Below, in pieces: positions 53,222 to 62,562 of a stretch of DNA of 64,000 bases. The position numbers and the translations under genes were made by a program. The notes beneath the pieces are model-generated. The model was not told where the DNA came from, made no database searches, and worked only from the letters and a program-made list of their open reading frames with translations. The DNA comes from GCA-2720975 sp964469565 (GTDB taxonomy: Bacteria; Planctomycetota; UBA1135; GCA-002686595), in assembly GCA_964469565.1 (NCBI GenBank), contig CAYXZD010000001.1, forward strand, positions 434,001-498,000. The letters are read 5' to 3'. Numbering within the stretch: the first letter of the stretch is position 1; every line of letters starts with the position of its first letter.

Positions 53222-54492
53222 GCAGGCGCTCTAGTTTCGGGTCCGCATGGGGCGGGCCCCGATTACTCGCCCTGATCGTTACATTGAGTGGAGTGGCCTT
53301 GGATTGTGGTGAGCACAGCTCTCGGGGAGAGGACGAACCCGCCCGTGAGAAGGCACGATTCGATGAGGATACTGTACGCGCGGCTCGTGAGGCTGGTTTG
53401 AAGTGGCTTACGCTGAATCAGAACCCAGATGGAAGTTTCGGCTCGCATCAATCAGCCCTCCCCAATGAGGTTGCCGCGAGTGGCTTGGCCTCCCACCAGG
53501 CCTTCAAGGTGGCCACCACAGCTCTGTGTGTTCTCGCAATTCAAGACTCAATGACGATCAAGGGCTATCAAGAAGACAGCCTTGGTCGGGGGGTAAGGTA
53601 TATCCTCGGAGCCTATGATGTTCCGCGTCAAAACGGTCTCGAACACTACAACGTTTGGGCATCCGCCTACTCTCTGCAGGCCCTTAGCCGTGCCGCTGCC
53701 CTGACGCCCGACCGTGCGACACGTGATCAGTGTATGCAGGCTTGTACCGCGATTGTTGGCCACTTGATCGGGCAGCGGGATTGCGACGGTGGATGGGGCT
53801 ATGTTTCTGTTGGAGCACTCCAGACACACCCTCCCACGGGCTCAACGACAACTGCAACGACGGCTGCTGTGCTGGTCAGCCTAGGTGAAGCAGCCAAGTG
53901 GGGAGTCGGGGTGCCACCTGGTCTGGTAGAGAGCGGCCTGATCAGCCTCCAGCAGGGGCGCATGCCGGACGGGCACTTCGCGTACTCTCAGGCCGGCGTG
54001 GTGAGGCCCGCATCGGCCTTCAATCTCCCCCCAGGCGCGGCGGCCCGAACACCAGCGTGCTTATTGGCACTGCTGCTTCACAATCCAGAGTTGGTCGAGG
54101 GTACGGCATGTGACGAGGCGCTTCGAAGCCTGCTCATCCGACATGCCCACATCCAGGAAGCCGGCCTGCGCCGGCCCATCCCCCACGAATCGTGGTTTGG
54201 GGTTTCGGGCTACTACTACTTGTTTGGGCACGCATACGCCGCTGAGTTGTTAGGAACTAGGCCGCAGAGTGTCATTCTCGAGCTAGTCCCCGAACTGGCT
54301 CGAGCGGTACTCCGCTGCCAACAAGCTGACGGGTCATTTTGGGATTATCCACTCTATCGATACCACAAGCCGTACGGAACCGCCTTTGCTCTGAGGGTCC
54401 TTGCGAGGGTCGACAAATTGAAGTCAGCTCGAATCCCATTGAAAGGCAGTGTTTTGGAGTTGGTAGAAGCTTGTGAGCCTTCCGTATTCTAG
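53215..54492 (+). CDS. Exported prenyltransferase/squalene-cyclase-like alpha-alpha toroid protein
   Basis: The protein has 425 residues. The N-terminus has a twin arginine-like start and a hydrophobic run (RLLALIVTLSGVALDCG), so it is probably exported, perhaps as a lipoprotein. Repeats with QW-like cores follow: NQNPDGSFGSHQ, QRDCDGGWGYV, QQGRMPDGHFAYSQ and QQADGSFWDYPLY, which build the toroid of squalene cyclases and prenyltransferases. The catalytic DxDD of hopene cyclases is not seen. Similar exported toroid proteins are common in planctomycetes with unknown function. I chose the ATG at 53215, which overlaps the upstream stop. Confidence 0.8.
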   Translation: MVSRRSSFGSAWGGPRLLALIVTLSGVALDCGEHSSRGEDEPAREKARFDEDTVRAAREAGLKWLTLNQNPDGSFGSHQSALPNEVAASGLASHQAFKVATTALCVLAIQDSMTIKGYQEDSLGRGVRYILGAYDVPRQNGLEHYNVWASAYSLQALSRAAALTPDRATRDQCMQACTAIVGHLIGQRDCDGGWGYVSVGALQTHPPTGSTTTATTAAVLVSLGEAAKWGVGVPPGLVESGLISLQQGRMPDGHFAYSQAGVVRPASAFNLPPGAAARTPACLLALLLHNPELVEGTACDEALRSLLIRHAHIQEAGLRRPIPHESWFGVSGYYYLFGHAYAAELLGTRPQSVILELVPELARAVLRCQQADGSFWDYPLYRYHKPYGTAFALRVLARVDKLKSARIPLKGSVLELVEACEPSVF

Positions 54493-54509
54493 TCTTCCCA
54501 AAGACCCTG

Positions 54510-55307
54510 TTGACTGACCGTATTCAGAGCCCCCCCCTCATGTTGCCCCGTCCGCTTTCCCGCATCCTCAAGACCCTCGGGCGCTTAAAGGATCCGCGCC
54601 CACTAACCCTCGATCAGTGGGCTGAGCATCACCGTCCGCGGGTGATGCGGGATGTTGAGCGTGTCTTGCCCTATGTGCCTAATGGCTCCCGGTTCGTTGA
54701 TGTTGGAGCCAACGTGGGATTATTCACCGAGTGCTTGCTGCAGCACCGGCCCGACTGTGAGGCGTTTTTGTTCGAGCCCGTGCTGCGCTACTATGAACGA
54801 TGCGTGCAGCGGTTTTCCGGTAATCCAAAGGTACACATCGTGCACGCAGGACTCGGAGCTGAGTCCAGCCAAGCGACGATCTACAAGCCTCGCCATAATT
54901 TTGGTGGAAACACCATCGTGCCCGAGCTTTTCTTTGACCGTGGGGAGCACGCGCAGCTCAAGAGTGAAACTCCCTATGACGAGGAACAGGTTACAATCGA
55001 AGTGTTTAGTGACGCCGCTGCGCGTTTGGCCATCGAGGGGGTTAGCTTTGTCAAGACTGATGCTGAAGGGCACGATTACGCAGTTCTGGCGGGGATGGTC
55101 CCTTGGCTGGCCACTCAGGAGACTAAGCCTGTTATCTTGTCCGAGCTGCTGGCTGAGTTTTTTCATCCCCATTGGAAGGATCAAGTGAGTGCCCTAAAGG
55201 GGCTAGAGGCCGTCGGGTATGCAGGGGTTGATCTTGAAGGGATGGACAAGATTGATGACATCCTGATCTTCCCTAAGGGGCACAGTTCCTTGGATGACCA
55301 TGGCTAG
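54510..55307 (+). CDS. FkbM-family SAM-dependent methyltransferase
   Basis: The protein has 265 residues. The SAM-binding loop is SRFVDVGANVGLFTECLL, followed by FLFEPVLRYYERCVQRF and, later, VSFVKTDAEGHDYAVLAGM, the FkbM signature. Such enzymes O-methylate sugars or polyketide-like products and are often found in polysaccharide gene clusters. The start is TTG at 54510 or ATG ten codons later; neither has a clear ribosome site. Its 3' end overlaps the flippase gene by 14 bases. Confidence 0.9.
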   Translation: MTDRIQSPPLMLPRPLSRILKTLGRLKDPRPLTLDQWAEHHRPRVMRDVERVLPYVPNGSRFVDVGANVGLFTECLLQHRPDCEAFLFEPVLRYYERCVQRFSGNPKVHIVHAGLGAESSQATIYKPRHNFGGNTIVPELFFDRGEHAQLKSETPYDEEQVTIEVFSDAAARLAIEGVSFVKTDAEGHDYAVLAGMVPWLATQETKPVILSELLAEFFHPHWKDQVSALKGLEAVGYAGVDLEGMDKIDDILIFPKGHSSLDDHG

Positions 55308-56661
55308 GGGATTGGCTGGCCGGTTGGCGAAGAGTCGCTTTGTGCGCGACTCAGCCACCTTGCAGGTGGCTTCCATGATCAACAGTGCTGGTGCCCTATT
55401 GGGTGCCCTCGCCCTTGCGCACGTCTTGGGTTCTATGCAGCAGGGAGAGTTCTACCTTGCTATCGCCACCTATTCACTGTTGTGGTTTTCGGTCAACCTT
55501 GGGCTCTACCCCGTTGCGACGAGCCAAGTCGCTGCAGCTGTCGCCCGAAAGAACAACTACAAGGTGGCTTTCTGGCTTGCTTACCTAGTCAAAGCACTCG
55601 CCTGGATGGGCGTGGCCTTTGCACTGCTAGCGTTTATTGCACTTCCCCATGCTGCCCAGGCACTCTATGGGAGCGAGCGGGTGGGTTTCGTCGCGGCCGT
55701 CATCGCCTTGACCCCGCTCGCTGAGCTTCCCAAATCCGTCTGCAGTGCAGCCCTCCAGGGCACCAGACGGATGCTGGCTCTTGCTAAAATCGAGAATGGG
55801 CATGAGTGCGTTCGGATTTTTCTCGTAGTGGTTGGAGCAGTCATTAGTCAGACGGCCTTGGGCGCAGCCCTGGGGATGTTGGTTGCGTCCTTGATTGGAT
55901 CGGTCCTTGCATTGGCCATTTATCGGCGAGAGGTTCACTCTGCCGGTCCAGCGCTCCCAACGATTCGGGATGTCTGGGCCGTTGTAGCGGATGCACCGCT
56001 GTTGTACGGGTTACGGTTGGGCCTCCGCCTCGGCGCCACACAGAATATGCATGCCCTAGGTGTGAATATCTTGCCCACAATGGTCTTGGGAGTCGTCGGC
56101 AATACGCGCTGGGTCGCGTACATGCGTCTGGCGCAGAGATTCGTCGATGCCATGCGCACGTTGATGCAGGGCATAAACCGGACGGCCCTCCCTTATTTTG
56201 CCGAACTGATCGGACTGGATGACATACGTGGGCTGCGCCGTGCCTACTGGAGGGCCACTCTCGGCTCCGGTTTGATTGTCTCAACAGGTGTGTTGCTCTC
56301 CATTCCCTTGGTGCCCTACTTCGTTGAGTTTTTTCCCTCGGACTACCGGGACCCCGTTTGGACCCTGTTTTTGGTTCTCGCCCCGGGCGTCATGGTTGTG
56401 TCATTCTCAGTGGCTAACGACACCTTCTATTTAGTCACAGACAACCTCAAGGCGGCGATTGTGATCGGGGCTGCTCAGTTTTGCGCACACCTCTGCGCAC
56501 TCGGGGTTTTGGCCTACTACTTCCCCCGGCTAGGACCATCCATCGCTCTGACTCTGTTCTTCTTCTCAAGCGTGGTCCACCCCGTTTATGCGTACTCTTG
56601 GTTCCGCAAGAACCAGCACCGCATGCAACCAGTGACGGCTGGAAAGAGTGGTGGAGTATGA
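55294..56661 (+). CDS. Wzx-type polysaccharide/lipid flippase (MOP superfamily)
   Basis: The protein has 455 residues and about twelve hydrophobic segments in the MOP exporter pattern. It begins FVRDSATLQVASMINSAGAL and contains ALAHVLGSMQQGEFYLAIAT, typical of O-antigen and teichoic acid flippases, with later arginine-rich inter-helix loops. It should move a lipid-linked glycan or similar molecule across the inner membrane. Two candidate ATG codons lie six bases apart. Its overlaps with the methyltransferase (14 bases) and with the HAD hydrolase gene (ATGA) place it firmly in the operon that starts with the HlyD-like gene. Confidence 0.85.
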   Translation: MTMARGLAGRLAKSRFVRDSATLQVASMINSAGALLGALALAHVLGSMQQGEFYLAIATYSLLWFSVNLGLYPVATSQVAAAVARKNNYKVAFWLAYLVKALAWMGVAFALLAFIALPHAAQALYGSERVGFVAAVIALTPLAELPKSVCSAALQGTRRMLALAKIENGHECVRIFLVVVGAVISQTALGAALGMLVASLIGSVLALAIYRREVHSAGPALPTIRDVWAVVADAPLLYGLRLGLRLGATQNMHALGVNILPTMVLGVVGNTRWVAYMRLAQRFVDAMRTLMQGINRTALPYFAELIGLDDIRGLRRAYWRATLGSGLIVSTGVLLSIPLVPYFVEFFPSDYRDPVWTLFLVLAPGVMVVSFSVANDTFYLVTDNLKAAIVIGAAQFCAHLCALGVLAYYFPRLGPSIALTLFFFSSVVHPVYAYSWFRKNQHRMQPVTAGKSGGV

Positions 56662-57422
56662 GTGGAACGGATGTGTATAGGCCATCAGCGCTGATCCTAG
56701 ATCTAGATGGGACCTTGTATCCTCTGCGACCCATGCGTCAGCGAATGCTTGCAGAGCTTTGCGTAGCTGCTCTGGGTTGCGCGTTGCGCCTTGCGCCCCT
56801 TGAGGCCCTTCGGATTGCGCGAGGACTGAAGGCGTTTCGGCACATGCGTGAGGGCCTCCGAGACTTGGGTCTAGCGGAGGGAGTACTAGAGAAGTTGCAG
56901 TACTCTCGGCCCGCTGAGGCCCTTGGATGCGACCAACAGTGGCTCAGAGACCTTGTTCAGGAGTGGATGATGGAACGCCCCCTCAAGCATCTGCGGAGCA
57001 TGAGACCGGCTGGCCTGAGGCCGTTCATGGAGGGGGCACAGGCGGCTGGAATACCCGTCGCGGTATTCTCTGACTATCCTCCTTGGCCCAAGTTGCAGGC
57101 CCTTGGGATTGACTCACTCGTCAATTGTGGTTTCTGTGCAACGGACTCTGCTATCAATGCATTCAAACCTCACCCAGCTGGGTTTCAGTACTCCTGCCAA
57201 CAACTTGGGGTGCACCCAGAGACGGCCTTGTATGTGGGAGATCGTGATGAGTTGGACGGCGTCGGAGCCCGTGCGGCCGGAATGGGAGTCTGCGTCCTGC
57301 AAGGAGGTGATAGCTCCGGGACGCTGGATGCTCGCGGTCCGGCGACTCCCTTGTCCGAGGGTCCCCCCGATTGGGTCTGCTCTGATCTCGGGGAACTAGC
57401 GACCAGGCTTGGAATAGCCTGA
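56658..57422 (+). CDS. HAD-superfamily hydrolase
   Basis: The protein has 254 residues. Motif I is LILDLDGTLYPL, motif II AVFSDYPPW, motif III FKPHPAGFQ and motif IV YVGDRDELDGVGARAAGM, a complete phosphatase active site with a helical cap between motifs I and II. It probably dephosphorylates a small metabolite, perhaps a sugar or lipid phosphate of the pathway encoded upstream. I used the ATG overlapping the flippase stop; the longer open frame upstream reads through the flippase gene in another phase and is not coding. Confidence 0.9.
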   Translation: MSGTDVYRPSALILDLDGTLYPLRPMRQRMLAELCVAALGCALRLAPLEALRIARGLKAFRHMREGLRDLGLAEGVLEKLQYSRPAEALGCDQQWLRDLVQEWMMERPLKHLRSMRPAGLRPFMEGAQAAGIPVAVFSDYPPWPKLQALGIDSLVNCGFCATDSAINAFKPHPAGFQYSCQQLGVHPETALYVGDRDELDGVGARAAGMGVCVLQGGDSSGTLDARGPATPLSEGPPDWVCSDLGELATRLGIA

Positions 57423-57473
57423 CGGTCCGGACGGGAGCTGACTCAGGATGCCTCCCCTTGGCCGTAGATCGGT

Positions 57474-57479
57474 TATGCT
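57474..57479 (+). promoter_or_regulatory. -10-like element six bases before the aminotransferase start
   Basis: TATGCT ends six bases before the ATG at 57486. A good -35 hexamer is missing at the usual distance, and there is no Shine-Dalgarno. This fits a leaderless transcript separate from the upstream operon, but it is weak evidence alone. Confidence 0.35.
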
Positions 57480-57485
57480 GTGGCC

Positions 57486-58802
57486 ATGAATTCACCAACT
57501 CTCACGTCGTCCGCAGATACCCAGGACACGCCCACTTCTACCCTTGGCGCGCTGCGCCAGGTGCCCTACATGGGCGTCATCCATGTGATCGCCGAAGCCG
57601 TCAAACTCGGGTATAGCAATGGCGACCCGGACTGGTGCAATCTCGGTCAGGGGCAGCCAGAGGTGGGGGTGATTGAGGGAGCCCCAGCTCGTATTCTGTC
57701 GTGCGAGATGGCCCCAGAGGATTGTGCTTATGGGCCACTAGAGGGGACCGATGAATTGCGTCGTGCCGTTGCTGATTACGCAAATCGCACGTACCGGCAA
57801 GGGATGTCATCTCTGTATGGACCCGAAAACGTAGCCATTGCGAGTGGAGGGCGACTCGCCCTTACCCGCCTAATGGCGGCATTGGAGTCGGGAACAGTCG
57901 GGTACCAACTTCCGGACTATACGGCCTACGAAGATATGCTTGGCACCCATACCCATAGGCTTAAAACGGTTCCACTTTGGGGCCGGGAATCCAATGGTTT
58001 CCTTGTGTCTGCAGATGAGGTCCGGCGGGCTGTGGAGGAGGAAGGAATTCACTCCTACTTGTTCTCGAACCCGACCAACCCGACGGGTCAGGTAATGCAG
58101 GGCGAAGACCTCGCAGAGCTCGTGGCACTGGCTGTTGAGAAGGACATCACCCTGATTTCCGATGAGTTTTACAGCCACTTCGTTTTTGAGGAGTCCGATA
58201 CTCCTGGGGTGACTGTTCCGGGACCCGGACCTGTCAGTGCAGCCCAGTATGTGAAGGATGTGGAGCGTGATCCGATACTGGTTTTTGACGGCCTGACGAA
58301 GAACCACCGCTACCCCGGCTGGCGGGTCGGCTGGACCCTAGGCCCATCCGTGATGATCGAAGCCATGGCTCGCACGGGTAGTGCAATCGATGGCGGCCCA
58401 TCACGGATCGCTCAACGAGCTGCACTCGATGCCTTGATTCCCGGCCAGGCAGATCAAGAAACGCACGCATTGCGCTTGGCCTTCAATGAGAAGCGGAATG
58501 TGATGGTTCGACGCCTAAAAGAAATGGGAGTGCGTTTTGCAGCAGAGCCTATGGGGACTTTCTATTGTTGGGGTGACCTCTCAGGACTGCCCTCGCCGTT
58601 CAATGATGGCGTTGGGTTCTTTGAGCGCGCACTGCAACGCAAGGTGCTCACCGTCCCGGGTGAGTTTTTTGACGTAAACCCCGGGAAGATTCGTACCCAA
58701 GAGTCCCCCTATCGGCAATGGATGCGGTTTTCCTTCGGTCCACCGATGGACAATCTCCAGCTTGGACTCGATCGCCTTGAGGCCATGTTGGGGGAGTGTT
58801 AG
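57486..58802 (+). CDS. PLP-dependent aminotransferase, class I/II
   Basis: The protein has 438 residues. Family marks are LGQGQPEVGVIEGAP, YGPLEGTDELRRAVADYANR, the substrate-site FSNPTNPTGQVM, ISDEFYSHF with the PLP-ring aspartate, and FDGLTKNHRYPGWRVGW with the Schiff-base lysine. It ends with MRFSFGPPMDNLQLGLDRL. It transfers an amino group between an amino acid and a 2-oxo acid in the cytoplasm; the substrate is not evident. It begins 63 bases after the HAD gene. I prefer the ATG at 57486 to a GTG two codons upstream. Confidence 0.93.
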   Translation: MNSPTLTSSADTQDTPTSTLGALRQVPYMGVIHVIAEAVKLGYSNGDPDWCNLGQGQPEVGVIEGAPARILSCEMAPEDCAYGPLEGTDELRRAVADYANRTYRQGMSSLYGPENVAIASGGRLALTRLMAALESGTVGYQLPDYTAYEDMLGTHTHRLKTVPLWGRESNGFLVSADEVRRAVEEEGIHSYLFSNPTNPTGQVMQGEDLAELVALAVEKDITLISDEFYSHFVFEESDTPGVTVPGPGPVSAAQYVKDVERDPILVFDGLTKNHRYPGWRVGWTLGPSVMIEAMARTGSAIDGGPSRIAQRAALDALIPGQADQETHALRLAFNEKRNVMVRRLKEMGVRFAAEPMGTFYCWGDLSGLPSPFNDGVGFFERALQRKVLTVPGEFFDVNPGKIRTQESPYRQWMRFSFGPPMDNLQLGLDRLEAMLGEC

Positions 58803-58840
58803 AAATTGCCAACCCCGCTCTGCGATAGTGGCCACTTTTG

Positions 58841-58846
58841 TACAGT
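58841..58846 (+). promoter_or_regulatory. -10-like element six bases before the M64 peptidase start
   Basis: TACAGT ends six bases before the ATG at 58853, the same spacing as for the preceding gene. No ribosome site and no clear -35 hexamer are present. It is a candidate leaderless promoter. Confidence 0.3.
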
Positions 58847-58852
58847 GCGCCC

Positions 58853-60343
58853 ATGCCACGATCTAGCCAGCAGCCTTTATGTATGAAACGCGCATGGTTG
58901 GCCGCGGCTAGTCTATGCATTGGGATGTTTGGCTCCACAATCGGCTTGAGTTTGCCGTTTGTAGCTGTTGAGCAGGACCCGGATGGTGATCATCCTGCGG
59001 AGGAAGCCTTCGCAAAGGCTGAGGTATTGTACGCCAAGGGCAAATACAAGGAGGCGCGGCGTGCATATCAGAAAATTGCTTCGACCTTCCCCGGCTCAGA
59101 TGTAGCCCCTCGAGCTCGACTGCGGAGTGAGCCCAGTGGATTTCTAGGTTGCTCAGATCTTTCCCGCAGTGGGCCATCGGAGAATCGGATCGATGTGATT
59201 GTTATGGGGGAAGGCTACACCCTCGAAAAGCAGAAGAGTTTTGACAAGCTTGCTGCAGACGTCCCCAAGTTCATGCTTCGACAGAAGACACTGCGGGAGT
59301 ATGGAGCATACTTCAATTTTCGCAGGGCCAATGTGGTGAGCGCGGAGGACGGCGTGGACGGGTTTGGCCGTGAATACGATACGGCTCTCGGCGGCAAGAC
59401 ACTGTCTACTTACGCTGGACATGTTGGGATCGAAGCAGGCCTCGTGCGTGATGTGCTTGCTCAGATTCCTGAGCATGATGGGCAGGCCATAGTTTTTGTG
59501 CGATTGGGCGTTCTCGGCACGGGGGGGGGCGGGATTGCCACGATCGGAGGCCAGAGCGTCAAGACAGTCGTGCACGAGTTTGGACACTCCTTTATGGGGC
59601 TAGGTGATGAATACACCACCGAGACCCACAAGCGCGGGAAGGTACGCAATGCGCCCAATGTGTCAAATACTGAAGACCCCGAATCTGTTCCCTGGGCCCA
59701 TTGGCTTGAGCACAGAGTTTCAGGGGTGGGCGTCTACGAAGGGGCTGCTGGACAAGTGCGTGATGCTTGGCGCCCAACTCCAGGAGGATGCGTGATGGAT
59801 AGCGGGGAATTCTTCTGCCGGCCATGCAGAGAGGAGACTGTTCTGGATATCTATCGACGGGTAGATCCGATTGACAGTGCCACCCCTGATCATCATGACT
59901 ACGCGTTTGGAGGGGCCATTGATGTCTCAGCATCTCCTGCCGAGTTCTCGGTTACTGTCCTGGAGCCAGCTTCCCACCATTTAGAGGTGGAGTGGTATGT
60001 TCTTTCAGAGTCACGGGCACCTCGCGGGGGTCCAACTGACTCGTCCGAGCGATACCGGCGGCAGCGAAACCGGCTGTTGGGCAACGACCGAGCTGCTCGT
60101 GGGCGACTTCCGGTTCTGTCGGAGAAGCCTGTCAAGTCAGGGGCAAAACCCAAGCGTGGTGGTGTCCATCAGTTCCAGCTAAAAACTCGGGATCTGGCAC
60201 CTGGCCGCTATAGGGTGATTTGCAGGGTTCGAGACACGACGATGCTGCGAGGGGAGCGCTGGCCTTGGGTGTTGCGGGATGAGGCGGGCATCCTTGAATC
60301 AGAGCGTGCGTGGTGGGTTCAAGTTCCGGCGGAGGCGCCCTGA
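58853..60343 (+). CDS. Exported M64-family (IgA-peptidase-like) zinc metallopeptidase
   Basis: The protein has 496 residues. A hydrophobic signal segment (RAWLAAASLCIGMFGSTIG) is followed by a short TPR-like helical hairpin (EVLYAKGKYKEARRAYQKIA). The M64 domain comes next: RIDVIVMGEGYTLEKQKSFD near its start and the zinc motif HEFGHSFMGLGDEY (241-254). A CVMDSGEFFCRPCREE segment follows with paired cysteines, and the C-terminus is beta-rich, with an SGPSENRI-type entry upstream. Its role is probably extracellular or periplasmic proteolysis. A run of nine G at 59521-59529 encodes glycines just before the zinc site, so slippage there would switch off the enzyme. An alternative start at 58883 gives a more standard signal peptide. 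Confidence 0.88.
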   Translation: MPRSSQQPLCMKRAWLAAASLCIGMFGSTIGLSLPFVAVEQDPDGDHPAEEAFAKAEVLYAKGKYKEARRAYQKIASTFPGSDVAPRARLRSEPSGFLGCSDLSRSGPSENRIDVIVMGEGYTLEKQKSFDKLAADVPKFMLRQKTLREYGAYFNFRRANVVSAEDGVDGFGREYDTALGGKTLSTYAGHVGIEAGLVRDVLAQIPEHDGQAIVFVRLGVLGTGGGGIATIGGQSVKTVVHEFGHSFMGLGDEYTTETHKRGKVRNAPNVSNTEDPESVPWAHWLEHRVSGVGVYEGAAGQVRDAWRPTPGGCVMDSGEFFCRPCREETVLDIYRRVDPIDSATPDHHDYAFGGAIDVSASPAEFSVTVLEPASHHLEVEWYVLSESRAPRGGPTDSSERYRRQRNRLLGNDRAARGRLPVLSEKPVKSGAKPKRGGVHQFQLKTRDLAPGRYRVICRVRDTTMLRGERWPWVLRDEAGILESERAWWVQVPAEAP

Positions 60344-60372
60344 GCGCCTACCCCCCCCGGGGTCTCAAGATC

Positions 60373-62508
60373 TCAGTTCAGGCTGGAAGGAGTCAGTATG
60401 TGATGACTGACTTCGTTGGCGCCGGATCCAGGATAGAACCAGACGATCCCACTGAGATCTGGGTATGAACGATCGAGGAAGGCTTGAACTCTTGCAAGGG
60501 CTTCAGCGTCTGAGGGTTCGCCGAGCGCGGCCGCATGTCGGGCCTGGGCTGCATACTCGACGCTTGTGGGCCGTGCATCCCCAGCTCCGCCCAGAATCTC
60601 GAATCCAGCGTCTGCCAAGGCGTATTCGAAGTCGAATACAGTCTCATGGGATCGATCCACTCCCGATCCCATAATCATGAGTAAGCGAAAGATTTGGACG
60701 GGTGCCGCATCCAGTCGAGGAGTGCTGCCAGCGTCGGCATTCAATTGCCCCGGGGGCAGCTTCAATGATTGAAGTTGACTGGCTCCGATACCCGAATGGA
60801 CCTGCGCTAATTGATCCCATTCGGATTCTGTGAGTATTGGCTTGGTCGCAATGAGTCCCCCCCGCTCAGTATCCCTAGTGATTCCCGTGGCCTCCACAGG
60901 CTCCAACGAAGGAGCAGACGGGGGCCCGGGTCTGCTCTGCATTGCACGGCGACCACCAATTGAGCCACCCAGTACGGCCAGGAGCGAGAGTCCCGCCATA
61001 CCCATCGCTGTGTAAAGGACGCTCTTCCATAGGAAGCGGGAACCGTGACTGCCTCTTGGGTCCCGTGACTTGCTGACCTTCTCTGCTAGCGGGGTACGGA
61101 GTGCAAAGGTTGGAGGTGAGCCTATGGTCTGCTTGGGCAGGGGGGGGGATTTGGGTAATTCAGCTTCGATGTCATGAAATTGCGTGGACGCCATCGACGG
61201 CAAGTCGATGGGCCGAACAGAATAGGGGTCACTAGATTCGAGCAGTACGCGCAGATCACAGAGCATTTGGGCAGCGCTGCTATAGCGATTCTCCACATCC
61301 GCCATCGCTCGGCGAATAATCCAAGCATACGCTTCAGGCACGTCACTACTGATCGGGGACAGGCACCCCTGGGCCGGAAAGTTGTTTTGAACCATGGAGA
61401 ACATCACAGCTCCAGCACTGTAGAGGTCGAATTGAGCACCGTTTACATCGTGCACACGAACTCCGCGCATGGCCAGGCGTACCAACTCCGGGTCCCGATA
61501 GTACTCCGTCCCGTGAGTGGTAAGCGTCATGGCCGAAGCGAGGGGTGTCACTAGGCCTAGATCAACAAGGTGGACGCGATCCGTGGAGACTATGAGGTTT
61601 GTGGGCTTGATGTCCTTATGCCACAAACCGCCTTCATGAAACTCATGCAGGGTGGCTAAGATGTCGCGCGAGTAGCTGAGTATTCGCGCCAGTGCCGCGG
61701 GTGCTAACCTAGTCTCTGAGTGCTCCTCGTGAATTCGTGCGGTAACCACATCTAGGGTCTCACCGGGAACGAACGGCATTGCATACCAGAATGCATCCCC
61801 TGTGAGTTCATGATCTAGAATGCGGCCCAACCGTCGTGCCGCCTCAAGCGCGCGAGACTCCCGTACAATTTGCGGTACGGTCGAGCCCCGTGCGAGGGAG
61901 AACGACTTGATAACAACTTGACCTGGGTCATCGTGTCCGAGTCGCGACCAGCGTTGCGTCGTTGAATTGAGGGGGCGAGCGAGGAATAACTGTGCCCCAC
62001 TTCCTCCGGGGGGCAGTGTGCCCACGATCGCATATCCTGGAAAATCCTCATCAGGAGCTACGGAATCCGGCCGTTGTCCACGAATTGCATCCCCTTGCAG
62101 GAGGGATCTCCCTGTTTTCCTGAATCGATTCTCTATGGAATCTAGGAGTGCTCTACAGCCCAGCACATCAGCCGGGTTTCGGAAAAGGAAGTGGTAAACG
62201 CTGCTAAGGCCTTCAAGGAGTTCGTTTCTTGCTGCGAGAGCATGCTTCCGCATGCTGACTCCTCGAAGGAAAAGGCCGTTGATCAAGGCGAGGGCTAAGT
62301 TGATCCCTGAGCTGACCATTGCCAGGGCCCCTTGGGCTGCTTCACGCAGCTGCCGGCCAATAAACCCGCCAAAGTGGGATATGCAACTGATGGTGCCCCT
62401 CACCACGAACGACACCAGACGAATCGCAATGGCGATCAAGAGTATCGGAAGGGCAACCGCAATCAGAGCGAGAATCAAGATCCCCAGTGAACCGAGTCCT
62501 GACAGCAT
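60373..62508 (-). CDS. Membrane Ser/Thr protein kinase (PknB-type, two membrane segments)
   Basis: The protein has 711 residues. A strongly hydrophobic N-terminus (about 5-38) and a second segment (about 488-512) flank the kinase domain (about 158-425). Kinase motifs: glycine loop LPPGGSGAQLFLARP, VVIKSF with the ATP lysine (201), catalytic loop LWHKDIKPTNLIV (HKD instead of HRD, Asp299), DLG instead of DFG (316-318), and GTEYYRDPELV in place of APE. The residues needed for catalysis are present, so activity is likely. The C-terminal domain after the second membrane segment is probably periplasmic and of unknown fold. It lies 54 bases downstream of an ECF-type sigma factor, a common pairing in planctomycetes, so it likely controls that factor. 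Confidence 0.9.
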   Translation of the reverse strand: MLSGLGSLGILILALIAVALPILLIAIAIRLVSFVVRGTISCISHFGGFIGRQLREAAQGALAMVSSGINLALALINGLFLRGVSMRKHALAARNELLEGLSSVYHFLFRNPADVLGCRALLDSIENRFRKTGRSLLQGDAIRGQRPDSVAPDEDFPGYAIVGTLPPGGSGAQLFLARPLNSTTQRWSRLGHDDPGQVVIKSFSLARGSTVPQIVRESRALEAARRLGRILDHELTGDAFWYAMPFVPGETLDVVTARIHEEHSETRLAPAALARILSYSRDILATLHEFHEGGLWHKDIKPTNLIVSTDRVHLVDLGLVTPLASAMTLTTHGTEYYRDPELVRLAMRGVRVHDVNGAQFDLYSAGAVMFSMVQNNFPAQGCLSPISSDVPEAYAWIIRRAMADVENRYSSAAQMLCDLRVLLESSDPYSVRPIDLPSMASTQFHDIEAELPKSPPLPKQTIGSPPTFALRTPLAEKVSKSRDPRGSHGSRFLWKSVLYTAMGMAGLSLLAVLGGSIGGRRAMQSRPGPPSAPSLEPVEATGITRDTERGGLIATKPILTESEWDQLAQVHSGIGASQLQSLKLPPGQLNADAGSTPRLDAAPVQIFRLLMIMGSGVDRSHETVFDFEYALADAGFEILGGAGDARPTSVEYAAQARHAAALGEPSDAEALARVQAFLDRSYPDLSGIVWFYPGSGANEVSHHILTPSSLN

Positions 62509-62562
62509 CAGCCTTGAGGTGTGACGGGTGAAGGGGAGGGTAGTTGATGGGGTGGCATGGAC

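Noticed and set aside
60342..60372. Bidirectional terminator between the M64 peptidase and kinase genes
   Set aside because: Only a five-base stem with the stop codon in its loop and a C-run could be drawn; no U-run follows on either strand.
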